From Effrenium voratum (taxonomy: Eukaryota; Sar; Dinophyceae; Suessiales; Symbiodiniaceae): 64,000 bases of DNA. Numbering within the stretch: the stretch's first letter is position 1; the number at the start of each line of letters is the position of its first letter. Position numbers and translations under genes: made by a program. This document shows, one piece after another, positions 53,936-64,000 of this stretch. The notes beneath the pieces were generated by a model. That model saw only the letters and a list, made by a program, of their open reading frames with translations, ran no database searches and was not told where the DNA came from. The stretch is from positions 10,833 to 74,832 of the forward strand of contig CAUJNA010003322.1 of assembly GCA_963377175.1 (NCBI GenBank), in the 5' to 3' direction.

Positions 53936-54718
53936 ACTCAAAGACATGTCCAAGTTTGCAGCAAGGGGCGATCCACGAGAAGGGTCTCAAACTCCGGCCG
54001 CAAGAAGGTCCGAACCCCGGAGCACATGGTGAGCAAGGGGCAAAGCATGCACCTCACTCCGAATAGGCGATGCCATCCTGTACGTTGACTTAGGCGATGC
54101 CATCGGTGCGACTTGAAGACTTTGGAGTATCACAAGAGGCTCAGTGCAGCGCATGACATGCCAGAGTGAGCTGCAAGCGAGCACGTTAGCCCATTCATGT
54201 CATACAGAGATTATCGCACAGCGCGGCCAGATGGTCAAGCGGACCAAGTGCGTAAGCACACTCACGGTGAACGGTTATGCAGGTCTTCAATTCTTGGTCT
54301 TTCAATTCTCTGAATCTGTCCAAGCCCGGGCCTTGGCAAATCAGAGTCTCGTGTCGCATGCAACGTGCAATGCCAGTATACTTGAGAGGGAGTTGTGGGC
54401 GGCAGGACTGCTTGAGGTGTCCTTTCGTTCTCCTGTCAAGGAGTCAGCGGGTGAACCTCGCAGTTTTCACCGTCTGCAAGTTTCATGAAGATGGCGAAGG
54501 CTTCGTCAACACCGGAGATGAGGCAGTTGATGGTGTGTTTTACCTTGGCACGCCTCATGGACAGAGCGGGCGACCCCAAACCATGCGCGCTACATTGGTC
54601 TTGCTGCTGAAATAGGCGTGCTCATTTGCATGTTTCAGGTGTGGACAGCATGCTTGAGAGGGTGAAAGGAAGACGCGCGTGCTCCAGGGGCGAATGCTCC
54701 AGCGCTTTGTTTTGCAAG

Positions 54719-54903
54719 GTGGGAATGCTCCAGCGCTTTGTGGCGGCAGTCGAGAAGGAGTACCTGCTGCCGGCTCAGTGAACACTGGAGCAACTTGGTG
54801 CCAGGTCAGCGGATTTCGATTGCATTGCTAAGGCCTGTGCCCTTCCACAGCTTCGCGCACGCGGTGGATGTGCTCCATGCTGTGTGGCGTCCTTGGTGTC
54901 AAG
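54719..54903 (+). CDS. phosphodiesterase exons with first metal-binding His
   Basis: Exon 54,719-54,778 reads VGMLQRFVAAVEKEYLLPAQ. A second exon from about 54,833 to 54,903 reads VPFHSFAHAVDVLHAVWR. The HxxxxHAxDV pattern is the start of the class I PDE catalytic domain (FHNxxHAxDV). It ends AAG with a GC donor. A 19-base repeat, GAATGCTCCAGCGCTTTGT, lies just before and just inside the first exon. The next exon found is 3.2 kb downstream, so one small exon of about 20 residues is probably missing from this model. Confidence 0.75.
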
Positions 54904-57900
54904 GCCTAGGCAAGACGCATTTGAATGCGCTCTCCCTTTACAGCAACTGAACATTGCATGATTATTGAAGCCAGCAAAGCCGTTAGCCATTTGTAGGTGA
55001 GCAGAGCTTGTCAGTCGAGGTCAAAACCCTGAGGTTCTCCGACCCATTGTTACCATGATGCCATGAGAGACCAACATAGCCCTGTCAACCTCATAGAGCG
55101 GGGCACAAGTCCGCGCAGATGAACGACAACGAAAGACGCAGGCATGAAGGCCAATGTACGGTGTTGGAAAATTTCGTTGGGGGGACGATGTTTTGGGGAC
55201 CCCTAGAATTTTGATTCTTGGTTAACAAGCAGGTGCCTGGCTGTTCTGGCACTCAGCTGGTTCGCTGTTTAGCAAGTTAGCTGCTAGAGATAGCAGCTGG
55301 TTTGCTAGTTTGCTGATTAGCTACTTAGCTGATCAGCCTGGTAGCTACCTGCTGGCTAGTCGTGCAGTCAGCTACTAGCCAACAAACTAAAGACGAGCTG
55401 GTCGACTGCCTAGTCAGCTTCAATTGGATAAGGTATTTTATTTTCTTTTGTCAACGACTTTGGTAGTTAGAAAACTTTCTTCGTATGGTGACTTTTGACT
55501 TTGGGTTTGCGCAGCGAGGAGTCTGTGTCCCTTGCGCGGCATTGGGCCAGGCTTCCGGAAGCTGTGAATGCATCTCTGGTGGTTTCCACCCGTATAACCT
55601 AGCAACGCCAGCAGACCTTATCCTGCCAGCGTGTAATCTGGCCAGACAGTTAGAAGAAAAGCCAGAGCGTGCTCCAGCGCTCCAAGAGGAACACATATTA
55701 GCACGAAGCAGAGCGAGGAAGCATGCCCGGTTCTTAAACGCCAAAATCGGGTGCTACTGAGACGCGCATCGCGCCGCGTAAGTTGCCGGGTTGATCCGCT
55801 GCAGGCCCGCTTTGGGCTGCCATCTGGGTGTGGCTCAAAAAACCGGTACCAAAATAAAACCCTGGTAAGTGGAAGCATGGACCAAAACCCTGGAACTGCT
55901 AAACTCAAACTCAAGGCAGTCAGCTGCAGGGATGCCTGCCGCAGCGCGATTGGCCCGCGTAGCTTCGCAGCACCCTCGATACTAGGCGCAGGGGTTTTTC
56001 GCCTCTTGACAGTAAGGTTGGTTTTTGCGACCTAAGAGTTTCTCCCATAAGCGCGCAAAGGGTCGGCAAGGAAACGATCTCACTCGTTTGTGAGCCCCCC
56101 GAACGCGACGTACACGCTTTAGGACCTAGCTTGCCTTCCGTCTTGCTCTTGTAGCCAAGTTGTAACAAGGGGCAAGAAGAGCTGCCCCAATGCGAGCGGC
56201 GACTAGCGCTGCAACCGCGCCACCCAGCCGGTCCAAACCAGTAGAAGGCTGTCCGTGAAAGCTGAGAGTGCGCTCCTGTCAAGTGTCGGCTCGCATAGTT
56301 GTGGGGCCTGCGGCTGAAAAGCACATATATCTGGGGGACCGTGCGGCGCGACCGGGAAAACTGCTGACCCTCCCAAGCCAAGACAAGAAGAGGTGTCTTA
56401 TCATTCTTCCCAAATTTGCTCTACCCGGGTGATAGATTAGAATGCACGCGGACACACACGCGCAGGTGCGAGCAGAAACAAACTTGGCTTCCCTTCCAAG
56501 GGGTCCGTAGCCAGAATCCGTTTTGAGGACAAGGAGAGCTCCGAAAGCTGGATTCAAAGTCTTCGACTGCAGGTCCTGTCAGTTGCCCTGCGTGCGCCCG
56601 AAGAAACTGATTGTGGCTGACCCTGGGCCGTTCCAAGCCACCGCGCGCGAAACCCGCCGCCCGACGCCCGCGCGAAACACAGACCAGACAAGACCGCCCG
56701 CAAAACCCACGCAAACCCGCCAGACCCACGCCCGCAAAAGCTGCAAAACCGAAGCTCCTGCGCCGAAGCTCGCGCGAAGCGCCCAGGCAACAGACCCACC
56801 GCCGCATCCACACATTGGCGGCCAGAGCGATGGACGCATGTGCAAACGCAAGCCTTGGCCAGATCGGGCCCGACCGACTGGGCAGCCCCGGCCTCCGGGC
56901 GGCTTCCGCTCATGATCAGCGCTCCCTGTCAAGCCCATATAAATATTCCTGATAAATGTGTCATCCGCCAAATGGTATCCAGGCGGCCAAGCCCCCCCCC
57001 CCCCCGGGAAGTCGGCGAACTCCCGCGGTACCAAGATGCCGCGCGCGACAATTTTCGCCGCCAAGTCCAGGTAGTAACCAGCTTTCGACAGCAGGGAGGT
57101 TGACGCAGCGAGCGCCGCCGGCGCAGCCGCCGCTGGCACGTTAGCCTGCTGTCACACCTGCAAGGGCGCCCGCAAGTGCAAGACCAAGTGCCCAATTCAA
57201 ACATGTCGAAGATCTCCGTGCCGAAAGTCGCGACCACCATTGGCGCTGACACACTTGCGCTGACCGCTACCTGCTGTATACCAGGGAATACCGGAAGATT
57301 TCCAAGCGTCGGCGCCCAACGGGGCGGGCGCTTGCACACAGTCGACGCGGGACAGGCTCGGGCAGTGGTGCTTAGTGAGTGAGTGCGAGGCGAGGCAAGG
57401 TGAGAGGTGAGGGAAAGAGTAAAGAAGGGAGGAAGGGAGGAGGGGAGGGAGAGCTGCGTAGTGACGGGTGATAGCTGAAGTTGCTGTCAACTTCCTTTCG
57501 CGCATTCTGTTTCACGTCAAGGCTAACTTTGCACCATCAGTTGATTAAGTTGTTCTACTGGAAGGTGCAGTCAATGTCAATGCAGCTAATGGTTGAGTAG
57601 CTGCCCTCTTTCTCACAATCGGACATATTACGCATTGATCGGACAAATTAATATGACCTGGATCCTTCCTGAGTCCGAAGTTGTCGCAGCCAGGCCTGAA
57701 GTTGATTTTTCGAAAGCATGCGCAGCGCACGTTTCTGTGCAAGGTCTCGGGTGTTGAGATGCATCTCCTCCGGCTCATTCCTCTCGGAACTGGAGGAGTG
57801 CGCACGCTTAGAGGGCGCGGAGAGTAACAATGCAGCACGAGAAGTGTCAAGGGCAACTTGTCGAACAGACACGTCTCGGATAGCTTGAAATGTGAGCAGC

Positions 57901-58067
57901 CAGCCAGACAGATACATGGATATGTGTAAAACACAGGTCCCCCCAAAACGTTGTTTTTCCTTTTTTTGGTTTTCCCAAAAAGGGTACCCTTAAAGGAATC
58001 CACACACGCCTCTAAAGTCGAGTCCGCTGGGTCAGGTCAACATCCGATCGCGCAAGCCAGCTTTCAG
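54904..58067. other. 3.2 kb phosphodiesterase intron
   Basis: Holds AGCT-rich DNA (55,235-55,400), GC-rich frames around 56.6-57.1 kb and a run of C at about 56,993. A purine-rich GAGGTGAGGG stretch lies at 57,380-57,450. An unseen exon likely lies somewhere here. Confidence 0.4.
56930..57139 (-). CDS. minus-strand frame inside the intron, unidentified
   Basis: The frame reads LAASTSLLSKAGYYLDLAAK, then IVARGILVPREFADFP, GYHLADDTFIRNIYMGL. It looks protein-like, but further on it becomes Gly/Arg/Cys-rich and may be spurious. No family is recognised. Confidence 0.3.
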
Positions 58068-58250
58068 GTTCTCGCTTCTAATCGCATCCCTTGGCCACGA
58101 CATTGGCCACCCTGGCGTGAACAATGGTGCACCCCTCGAATTGTTTTCTTCGAAGTGGCTGACAATTGAGTGTCTCGTCTGAGGTTTTCTGTCCGAAGTT
58201 GGCCATGAGCTGGCCATGCAGTACAACGACCGCTCTCCCTTGGAGAATAT
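58068..58250 (+). CDS. phosphodiesterase catalytic exons (HD motif)
   Basis: Exon 58,068-58,126 follows CTTTCAG and reads FSLLIASLGHDIGHPGVNN plus one base, with a GT donor. Exon 58,199-58,250 completes the codon and reads GHELAMQYNDRSPLEN. HDxxHPGxNN supplies metal ligands of the PDEase_I active site, and LAxxYNDxSxLEN is the following signature. The phase match across the 72-bp intron supports the model. A small exon from about 58,308 (MICRLLNARIGDLQ) may follow. Confidence 0.88.
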
Positions 58251-58507
58251 GTCCAGCTCTCAGGGATGGAGGGGGGGGTTGCATAGCCAGCATGTATTTT
58301 GTTCAAGGATTTGCCGATTGCTCAACGCAAGAATCGGAGATTTACAGAGCTGCATACATCTTCATGGATTCTCGCAAGAGGTGCATGAAAGCAGCGCACC
58401 TCCTTTCTGTGCGCATCTAGCACTGCCCGCGGCAGCCCAGGCACTGTGCTAAACTGTACACTATCACAGGGAGGCAAGAAAGCAATGCTACTGCCTTATC
58501 GTTGCAG

Positions 58508-59031
58508 AAACATCTGACTGAGTGCGAGCAAGTTGAGACTGATATTCACAGGTTGTCAGCTGAGGATGATCTTAGAATGGAGAAGGCAAGCACTCAGCAA
58601 TTCACTGAGGTGTTCTATCATCTCAGCAAGGAGCAGCATAAGGAGGTCAGGAAAAACTGCATCGAGACCATCCTTCACACGGACATGATGGCCCATCAGG
58701 CAGCTTCTGTAGTAACGTACTTGTGCATTTCATTTGATTGAATCGGAAGCCGGAGTAGTCTCCCAATTGCTTCTGGTTCTGTACCCATGATCTGCCACTG
58801 CAGGCTTGTGTGAGGTTGCTAATCGTGCAGCGAGGCAAGAGCGCATACCAAGCCGGGTCGAGTTGTCAGGCAATGGTGAAGGATTTGCAGATGCTCTTTC
58901 AGATGAACACAGAGGTGCAGTTCACATGTACAAGAGGGCTATTCCATGAAGTGACCAACATTCAAAAGCCTCAGCCCTTTGACACAGAGGTTGAGAGCCA
59001 TGTATCCGCGTCTCGTGAGCCACTCAGCCAG
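58508..59031 (+). CDS. phosphodiesterase catalytic exons (HTDM region)
   Basis: Exon 58,508-58,699 reads FTEVFYHLSKEQHKEVRKN, then CIETILHTDMMAHQ, matching the PDE VIxxILATDMxxH region, with a GC donor (CAG/GCAGCT). Exon 58,870-59,031 continues in phase as AMVKDLQMLFQMNTEV and ends CAG/GTGTTC. All boundaries keep phase 0. Confidence 0.88.
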
Positions 59032-59288
59032 GTGTTCATGGCAGAGCCAGAGAGCCACACGCTCAGCCAGAGGATTTGAACTGCTCAACTATGATGAAGA
59101 AATGCAGCCAACTTGTGCCACTTGTGTCGATCGAGCGGCCTCCAGGTGATGACAAGGGCCAGTTGATCATCAGCCCAGCAGAGGTTGATATTTTTTCCGA
59201 GCCTGAGACGAAAACAAAGGCAGGGACACAGTGTTCCGAGGGGATAAACATGTGGTACTCGGCTTGATTGCCTGGCTGCAAGACTGAG

Positions 59289-59619
59289 GTTCTAAATTGC
59301 GTCCTGCACTCTGCGGATGTCTCCAATCCATGCCGCGCATGGGAGGTGACTCATGTGCCCTCCTTGGCAGACACTTCCTAGAGGTCCACCTAATGTCGAT
59401 CTCGGAAGGATAAATCTAGTGGATTTATAGGGCGAGATGTTCCCCCAAAAGTCAAGCATCCCGGCAATGGGCCATACCTCTGTTTATCAACCAGCCAACA
59501 TTCCTCAATACCAGGGTCAAAAGCGTTGAGACTTTCAAGCCCAGGCCTGGGCGCTGGTGTGCCTTGAGGAGTTCTTTGCCCAGGGTGACCAGGAGAAAAT
59601 GCAGGGGATTCCAGCACGG
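59289..59619 (+). CDS. phosphodiesterase catalytic exons (SADVSNP and EEFFAQGD)
   Basis: Exon 59,289-59,354 reads VLNCVLHSADVSNPCRAWEV; its Asp is the conserved metal ligand of the LHxADxSNP motif. Exon 59,545-59,619 reads AWALVCLEEFFAQGDQEKMQ and GIPAR, matching the PDE EFFxQGDxEKxxGIP block, with a GC donor (CGG/GCCTTG). Class I PDEs hydrolyse cAMP and/or cGMP to the 5'-monophosphate. Confidence 0.88.
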
Positions 59620-59717
59620 GCCTTGCTCATTTGAAATTCTTGCTTCAACCTCAGTGTTCAGCTTCCATGGTTCCCTCATGTCAACTCTCTGCTTTTGGTG
59701 GTATGCTTGAGGTCCAG

Positions 59718-60300
59718 TTTCTCAACGACAGAGACAAACTTAACAAGCCTAACTCGCAGATCGGCTTCATTGAGCCGCATCCTCAGACGCCAAGTAGTGG
59801 TGCGTGTGTGTGTGTGTGTGAGATTACCCTTTAACCTTGGTTTAGGAAACTAGAAGGAAAACCAGGGCCCCTATTTTGGCATTCTTCACGCTTTAGCAAA
59901 GAAGCACCCCCTAGGTGTTTGGGCAGGGTGACGAAGCCTCGTGGCGAGGTTCATGATCTCGCCCTTCTTCGTTGCCCAGATCCGCTTGTGGCCCAATCTG
60001 CATGAGCCAGGGGCTTGGTGCTTGTGGAGCAGGTGCCATGAGGAAGGTAGCCAGTCTGAGTTGCGAATTCAGGATGGGTGGAAACCTTTCGCGGAACATA
60101 TACAACTGGCAGGAGCGAGCCCGTGCTTTTGCATGCCTTCACACGCTTTTGGATCTTGCAAAGCGCTTTGTGCCGCGACGCAGGACATGTGGGAGAAGGA
60201 GGTGAACCCTGCGGAAGAAGAGCGGGCTAAGGTCAAGGCAGGGCTCAAGCACTCGAAAAAGAAGCGGGTCGGAAGATGTGTTTTGGGCTTTTTGACTGCC
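59718..60300 (+). CDS. phosphodiesterase C-terminal exons (SQIGFIE)
   Basis: Exon 59,718-59,773 reads FLNDRDKLNKPNSQIGFI plus two bases. Exon 59,949-60,005 completes Glu and reads FMISPFFVAQIRLWPNLH. Exon 60,073-60,118 reads MGGNLSRNIYNWQER. The exon from 60,184 reads DMWEKEVNPAEEERAKVKAG. Together they give the LNDRDKxNxPxSQIGFIE block; the Gln is the invariant nucleotide-binding residue. Three introns start GC and are 175, 67 and 65 bp, all phase-consistent. The true end of the last exon is unclear; the frame runs to 60,591 into G-rich repeat. Confidence 0.88.
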
Positions 60301-60439
60301 GGGAAGGCAATGTATCCTTTTTCTATCAGACTTGATGTTTGTTTCTCGCCAACGAACTTCGTAGGATGCGAGCAAATCAATGTCAATAGGTATACATATA
60401 TGAACATGAAAGTCTACCGCATGCACATGTGTACGTGCG

Positions 60440-60760
60440 TGTGTATATATGTTCCAGGCCGTGGACCCAACCCCCCCCCCCTGTGGGGGTGGGGGTGGGG
60501 GTGGGGTGGGTGGTGGGGTGGTGGGGTGGTGGGGTGGTTGGGTGGTTGGGGTGTGGTTCGGAGTTGGTTTAGGCTTGGTGGGTTGGTTTAGGGTTGGTGG
60601 GTTGGTTTAGGGTTGGTTCAGGGTTGGTTCAGGGTTGGTTTGCGGTGGGTTTCGGGTGGGTTTGGGGTTTGGGTTGATTTAGGCTTGGGGTTGGGGTTAA
60701 GGAGGGGTTGCAGGGTGGTTTGGTTTAGGGTAGGATGTTGCGAGAGGTGCGGGGGTGTTG
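60440..60760. repeat. G-rich GGGGTGGG/GGTTGGTT repeat with C run
   Basis: After a run of C at about 60,472, the + strand carries four G5/G4 runs separated by single T (about 60,484-60,507), a strong G-quadruplex pattern, then GGTTGGTTTAGG units to about 60,720. Confidence 0.9.
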
Positions 60761-61205
60761 GTTCACGGGGTGAAAGGGGGAGTCTGGGACCGAAGCTGCA
60801 GGGCTCACACGGTACTGGACAGCATCCCCAGCATTGCCAGCATCATCCCCAAGATGCGGATGATGCGGGGGAGTGGGGGGACCATACCATTGGGGGGGGG
60901 GGTACGTGGCCCAGGGACTGGTACATATATATATATATATATAAGTATATATGCTTATCCAAAAAAAACAAACAATCAAACCGTGTTTTTGCATGCCTCA
61001 TTGTTTGCCAGACGCGCGTGCAGAACGCAGTCTCACAGTATTTGAACCAGCGCCCCAAGAAACATCAAACTCACTGGGAAGGCTTGTTCATGAACTTGGT
61101 AAGCAGCCATTCGCGCAGTGTCCCAGATGCAACCCACAAATCATGGTTCCTATTTTAACACCTCCGGCTCAGGCCGCCGACATTACAGGCCTGCTTTCTT
61201 ATTTG
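60761..61205. other. no confident gene; TA microsatellite
   Basis: A run of G at about 60,893 and a TA run at about 60,926-60,942 lie in mixed DNA. No domain seen. Confidence 0.5.
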
Positions 61206-62130
61206 CGTCCCTTTGGAATTGTCCCCTTGCCCCCCTTCCCCTCTAAGATCTTTGCCCCCCTTTCCCTGTTGAGATCCTTTCCCCCTTTCCCCCCTAAGGC
61301 CTTCCCCCCTAGATGTTCTCCCTTTTCCTCCCGAAGATCTTTTCCATCCTTTCCCGTTTGAGATCCTTCCCCCCCTTTCCCCCCTAAGCCCTGAGAAAGA
61401 TGTCCCTTTTCTCCCGAAGATCTTTTCCATCCTTTCCCTGTTGAGATCCTTTCCCTCCTTTCCCCGCTAAGGCCTTTCCCCCCGCTGAGATCTTCTCCTT
61501 TTTCCTCCCTAAGATCCTTTGCCCCCTTTCCTTGCTGAGATCGTTTCCCCCCTTCCCCCTAAGGCCTTTCTAGATCTTCTCCCTTTTCCTCCCTAAGTTC
61601 TTTTCCCATCTTTCCTTGTTCTTCTCCCTTTTCCTCCCTAAGATCTTTTCCCCCCTTTCCCTGTTGAGATCCTTTCCCCCCTTTCCCCCCTAAGGCCTTT
61701 CCCCCCCTGAGATCTTCTCGCTTTTCCCCCCCAAGATCTTTTCCCCCTTTCCCGGTTGAGATGCTTTCCCCCCTTCCCCCCTGAGGCCTTTCCCCCCTGA
61801 GATCTTCTTCCTTTTCCTCCCTAAGATCTTTCCCCTCTTTCCTGGTTGAGATCCTTTCCCCGCATTCCCCCCTAAGGCCTTTTCCTCCCCAGATCTTCTC
61901 CATTGTCCTCCGTAATGTTTTTTTTTTTGATCCCCTTTTCCTTGTTCAGATCCTTTCCCCCCCTCTCCCCCCTAAGGCCTTTTCAGATCTTCCCGCTTTT
62001 CCTCCCTAAGATCTTTTGCGCCCTTTCCCTGTCGAGATCGTTTCCCCCTTTCCCCCCAAAGGCTTTCCCCCCCCCCCCGAGATCTTTTCGCTTTTCCTTT
62101 CTAAGATCGTCTCCCACCTTTCCCTGCAGG
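61206..62130. repeat. pyrimidine-rich tandem repeat, about 90-100 bp units
   Basis: About nine units built of CCCCCTAAGGCCTTTCCCCC, GAGATCTTCTCCCTTTTCC, CCTAAGATCTTTTCCCCCC and TTGAGATCCTTTCCCC. GATC occurs in most subunits. Lys/Gly/Glu frames on the minus strand are artefacts. Confidence 0.92.
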
Positions 62131-62685
62131 CACCTTGGTCTTGTAGAGTCAGTGTGCAGGATCACCTTCTTGTCCTGCAACCACTTCTTTGCCAAAGGAG
62201 CCCGCTCCACCTTTCTACTGGCGCCAGGCCCGGGAGTCTCCTTGAAAAACAGCCTGCTCAAGACAAATGTCTCCGGGTGGTCTCGTTGGACTGCGCCACA
62301 CGATCATTTTGTGGTTGAAGAAGACGATGGGTCTGCAAGGGCTGTGCAGCAGCGCCACGACCATCCACGAGAAGAGGGTGCAGGTGCTGCGGGTTGATGT
62401 AGACACGGCGTTTCCAATGGGAGCACTGGTGCTTTGGCATGCCTGTGCAGCATCGACCTTCAGCCCAGACAAGGTGCCCAAGGGGGTAGCTGCAAGCAGC
62501 TGAGTGAAAGACCCCGCCCGCTGGAAGCGGTCCATGCGCTCCGCTAGGCCCAGCTGCCTGTGAAGTTGTCCTGGTGTACTTCACAGCGTCGCGCGTCTTG
62601 TTCTTCTTCCTAGCAGGCCTCTTGAGCAGTGTGCTGCCTTTGCCCTTCTTCGGACCAGGGAACGGGTTGAACCCAGCCACTATTG
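62130..62685 (-). pseudogene. frame-broken coding sequence, possibly transposase-like
   Basis: On the minus strand pieces in different frames read NPFPGPKKGKGSTLLKRPAR, then GLKVDAAQACQSTSAPIG, CTLFSWMVVALLH and IVFFNHKMIVW, then APLAKKWLQDKKVILHTDS. The last block (strand ending HTDS) resembles a DDE catalytic strand of IS1595/ISXO2-type transposases, which is a weak clue. At least two frame changes separate the pieces. Low certainty. Confidence 0.3.
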
Positions 62686-63068
62686 GGGAGAGCGAGCTGA
62701 GCAGTATGCGTAGAAAGCCAAAAGACCTGAACGCGTGTGGGTGTGAGGGAGACGCGTGACAATTCTTTTTTCACAGGCGTAGGCACTATGCAGACTGCAA
62801 ATGCAAGCGCCTTTTTCCTGACGAGAGCCGTGCGCAGTAGTCTGTGTTAATTAACGAAAGAGCCCTTGTGCTATATGTGTCAAGTGCGCACTAGTTTGTG
62901 CATTCGTACCGCTCTGATGAGGTCGGGTCACCCATACCCTTTCAAACTCAGGTGTGCAAAGCCAATGGTGACATTCAAAGAGCTGCTTGTTCCGCCTGCG
63001 CTGAGCCATCAGGACACTCCCAAAGGACTGCTCTCCTTGAACAGCACCAAGGAAGGCTTGCCGAAGTT

Positions 63069-63803
63069 TCACACAGCGTCAAGAATCTTGAGCGCCCAGG
63101 GCAATCGAATTCCTTTCTCGGCAAGGGCACCATCAGATGACAAAGCGCGAAGAGCTTTGTCCACCAGTGCTTGGGGCCAGCCGAAGACTGGGGAATCCTT
63201 CTTGCGCAACTCCTTTGTTTGCCAACGAAGTTGCTGAAGATCAGACCCACTTCTTGGGCCATGCTTGGACAGGAAGTCGAAGCCTGCATTAAGCTCCTCA
63301 TCTTCTAGCTCTTCAAAGGCAGCCTGCTTGCGCGGGGCGGTGGCTTGCATGGCTAGCTGGAAGCATCTGAATTGCCCCCCCATGCTCTCCAGCAGGCAGT
63401 GCTGGAGAACCTTCCGGCCCACACAGCGGGCTGCTGCCTCACACACAGCAGCCTGTGGACCTGGCCATAGAAGACTGTTTCAACCAAGTTGGCTTTGCGC
63501 TTTTGGGGGAAGAGAAAGCGCTTGAGGACAGTACGTGTTCCATCCGACTCTCCCGGATGACCATCTGCGCCTTCGTGTAGCAAGGCACCTCCGTTTTCAC
63601 ACCAGAGGGGAAGCCGAAGATCACATTGAGTTACGGCCGTCGGACGTGGGCAGGTCATCAAAATGGGTTGGCCTGCGCGCCGCCTGCCTCCGACATGGGG
63701 AAATTGACGTGGTTGAAGATGCCAACTGGCAGCGAGGAGGACAAAGGGTGATGGCAAAGTTCTTGAGGTCAGCAAAGTTCATATCCTCCGGCTCCTTGGC
63801 CAT
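63069..63803 (-). pseudogene. frame-broken minus-strand gene, unidentified
   Basis: From an ATG at 63,803 the minus strand reads MAKEPEDMNFADLKNF and RRPTHFDDLPTSDGRNS. Shifted, it reads VIFGFPSGVKTEVPCYTK and AQMVIRES; shifted again, TRTVLKRFLFPQKRKANLVE and TVFYGQ. Finally, from about 63,446, it reads RKVLQHCLLESMGGQFRCF, FDFLSKHGPRSGSDLQQL, WPQALVDKALRALSSDG and a stop at 63,069. The pieces follow one another with no room for introns, so one-base indels are the simplest cause. Family unknown; it could be the first half of the same unit as 62.1-62.7 kb. Confidence 0.5.
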
Positions 63804-64000
63804 GACAGGACAGGAGCAGAACAAGGGGCAGAAGGGGAGCAAGGAAGCAATGGCAAATGCGGGCTCGGTTCCGCTCAGATGTCCAGGAAAACTGAACAAC
63901 TGAAAAGCTTAAAAGATTGAAAGAACTGAAAAATTGAAAAACGAACTCTGAAGGACACGAGGGCCGCCCCCCCCCAGGCATGTCCCCCCAAATCCTTGGT
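63804..64000. other. no gene seen
   Basis: AAAGATTGAAAGAACTGAAA-like purine-rich DNA and a run of C at about 63,967. Confidence 0.5.

Noticed and set aside
53807..54088. Arg-Pro-Ser or Lys-Asp-Glu repeat protein
   Set aside because: All frames of a 9-base repeat are open; the phosphodiesterase exon probably ends before it.
61155..61903. Gly/Lys/Glu-rich minus-strand proteins
   Set aside because: Direct translation of the pyrimidine-rich tandem repeat.
1..64000. tRNA, rRNA, bacterial promoters or ribosome binding sites
   Set aside because: None could be recognised by eye; the gene structure is eukaryotic. A covariance-model scan would be needed to exclude small RNA genes.

Overview
The window looks like nuclear DNA of a dinoflagellate. 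This rests on sequence features, not a database match. Genes are split into small exons whose introns often begin with GC (some with GA) as well as GT. A long Ty1/copia-type retrotransposon carries RT and integrase motifs of the form I associate with dinoflagellate elements. Most of the rest is simple repeats, minisatellites and palindromic tandem arrays. I saw no bacterial gene layout, ribosome binding sites, rRNA or CRISPR.

Layout. 1-3,190 is CA-rich then CCAA-rich simple repeat. 3,200-5,700 holds exons of a + strand gene with an SH3-like domain. 6,010-7,965 is a 2 kb polypyrimidine tract. 8-17 kb is mostly non-coding, with a few exon-like frames, a 13.1 kb exon of an RNA 3'-phosphate cyclase/RCL1-like gene, and a possible degraded retroelement at 15.1-16.8 kb. 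17.5-22.7 kb is a satellite with a nested array of TTCG-loop hairpins and an inverted copy. 22.8-27 kb has dispersed repeats and a second polypyrimidine tract. 27.4-30.8 kb is a block of unidentified coding-looking frames. 31.5-32.1 kb has two further RCL1-like exons. 33.5-36.7 kb is three successive minisatellites, the last also palindromic.

42,149-53,163 is the most notable feature: an 11 kb copia-type element with 160-bp LTRs and a 5-bp target duplication. After the usual gag, protease, integrase, RT and RNase H it carries about 4.5 kb of extra coding sequence: a module with Rossmann/methyltransferase-like motifs, an SGNH/GDSL-hydrolase-like domain, a Tpt1/KptA RNA 2'-phosphotransferase-like domain, a zinc ribbon and a Trp-rich tail. 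Several frameshifts and stops suggest this copy is dead.

A cyclic-nucleotide phosphodiesterase gene begins 43 bp downstream of the element's target duplication, and its exons run to about 60.3 kb. 61.2-62.1 kb is a pyrimidine-rich tandem repeat. 62-63.8 kb holds frame-broken minus-strand coding sequence, part of it possibly transposase-like.

Exon boundaries were read by eye from splice-site phase and family motifs. No transcript or search evidence was available.
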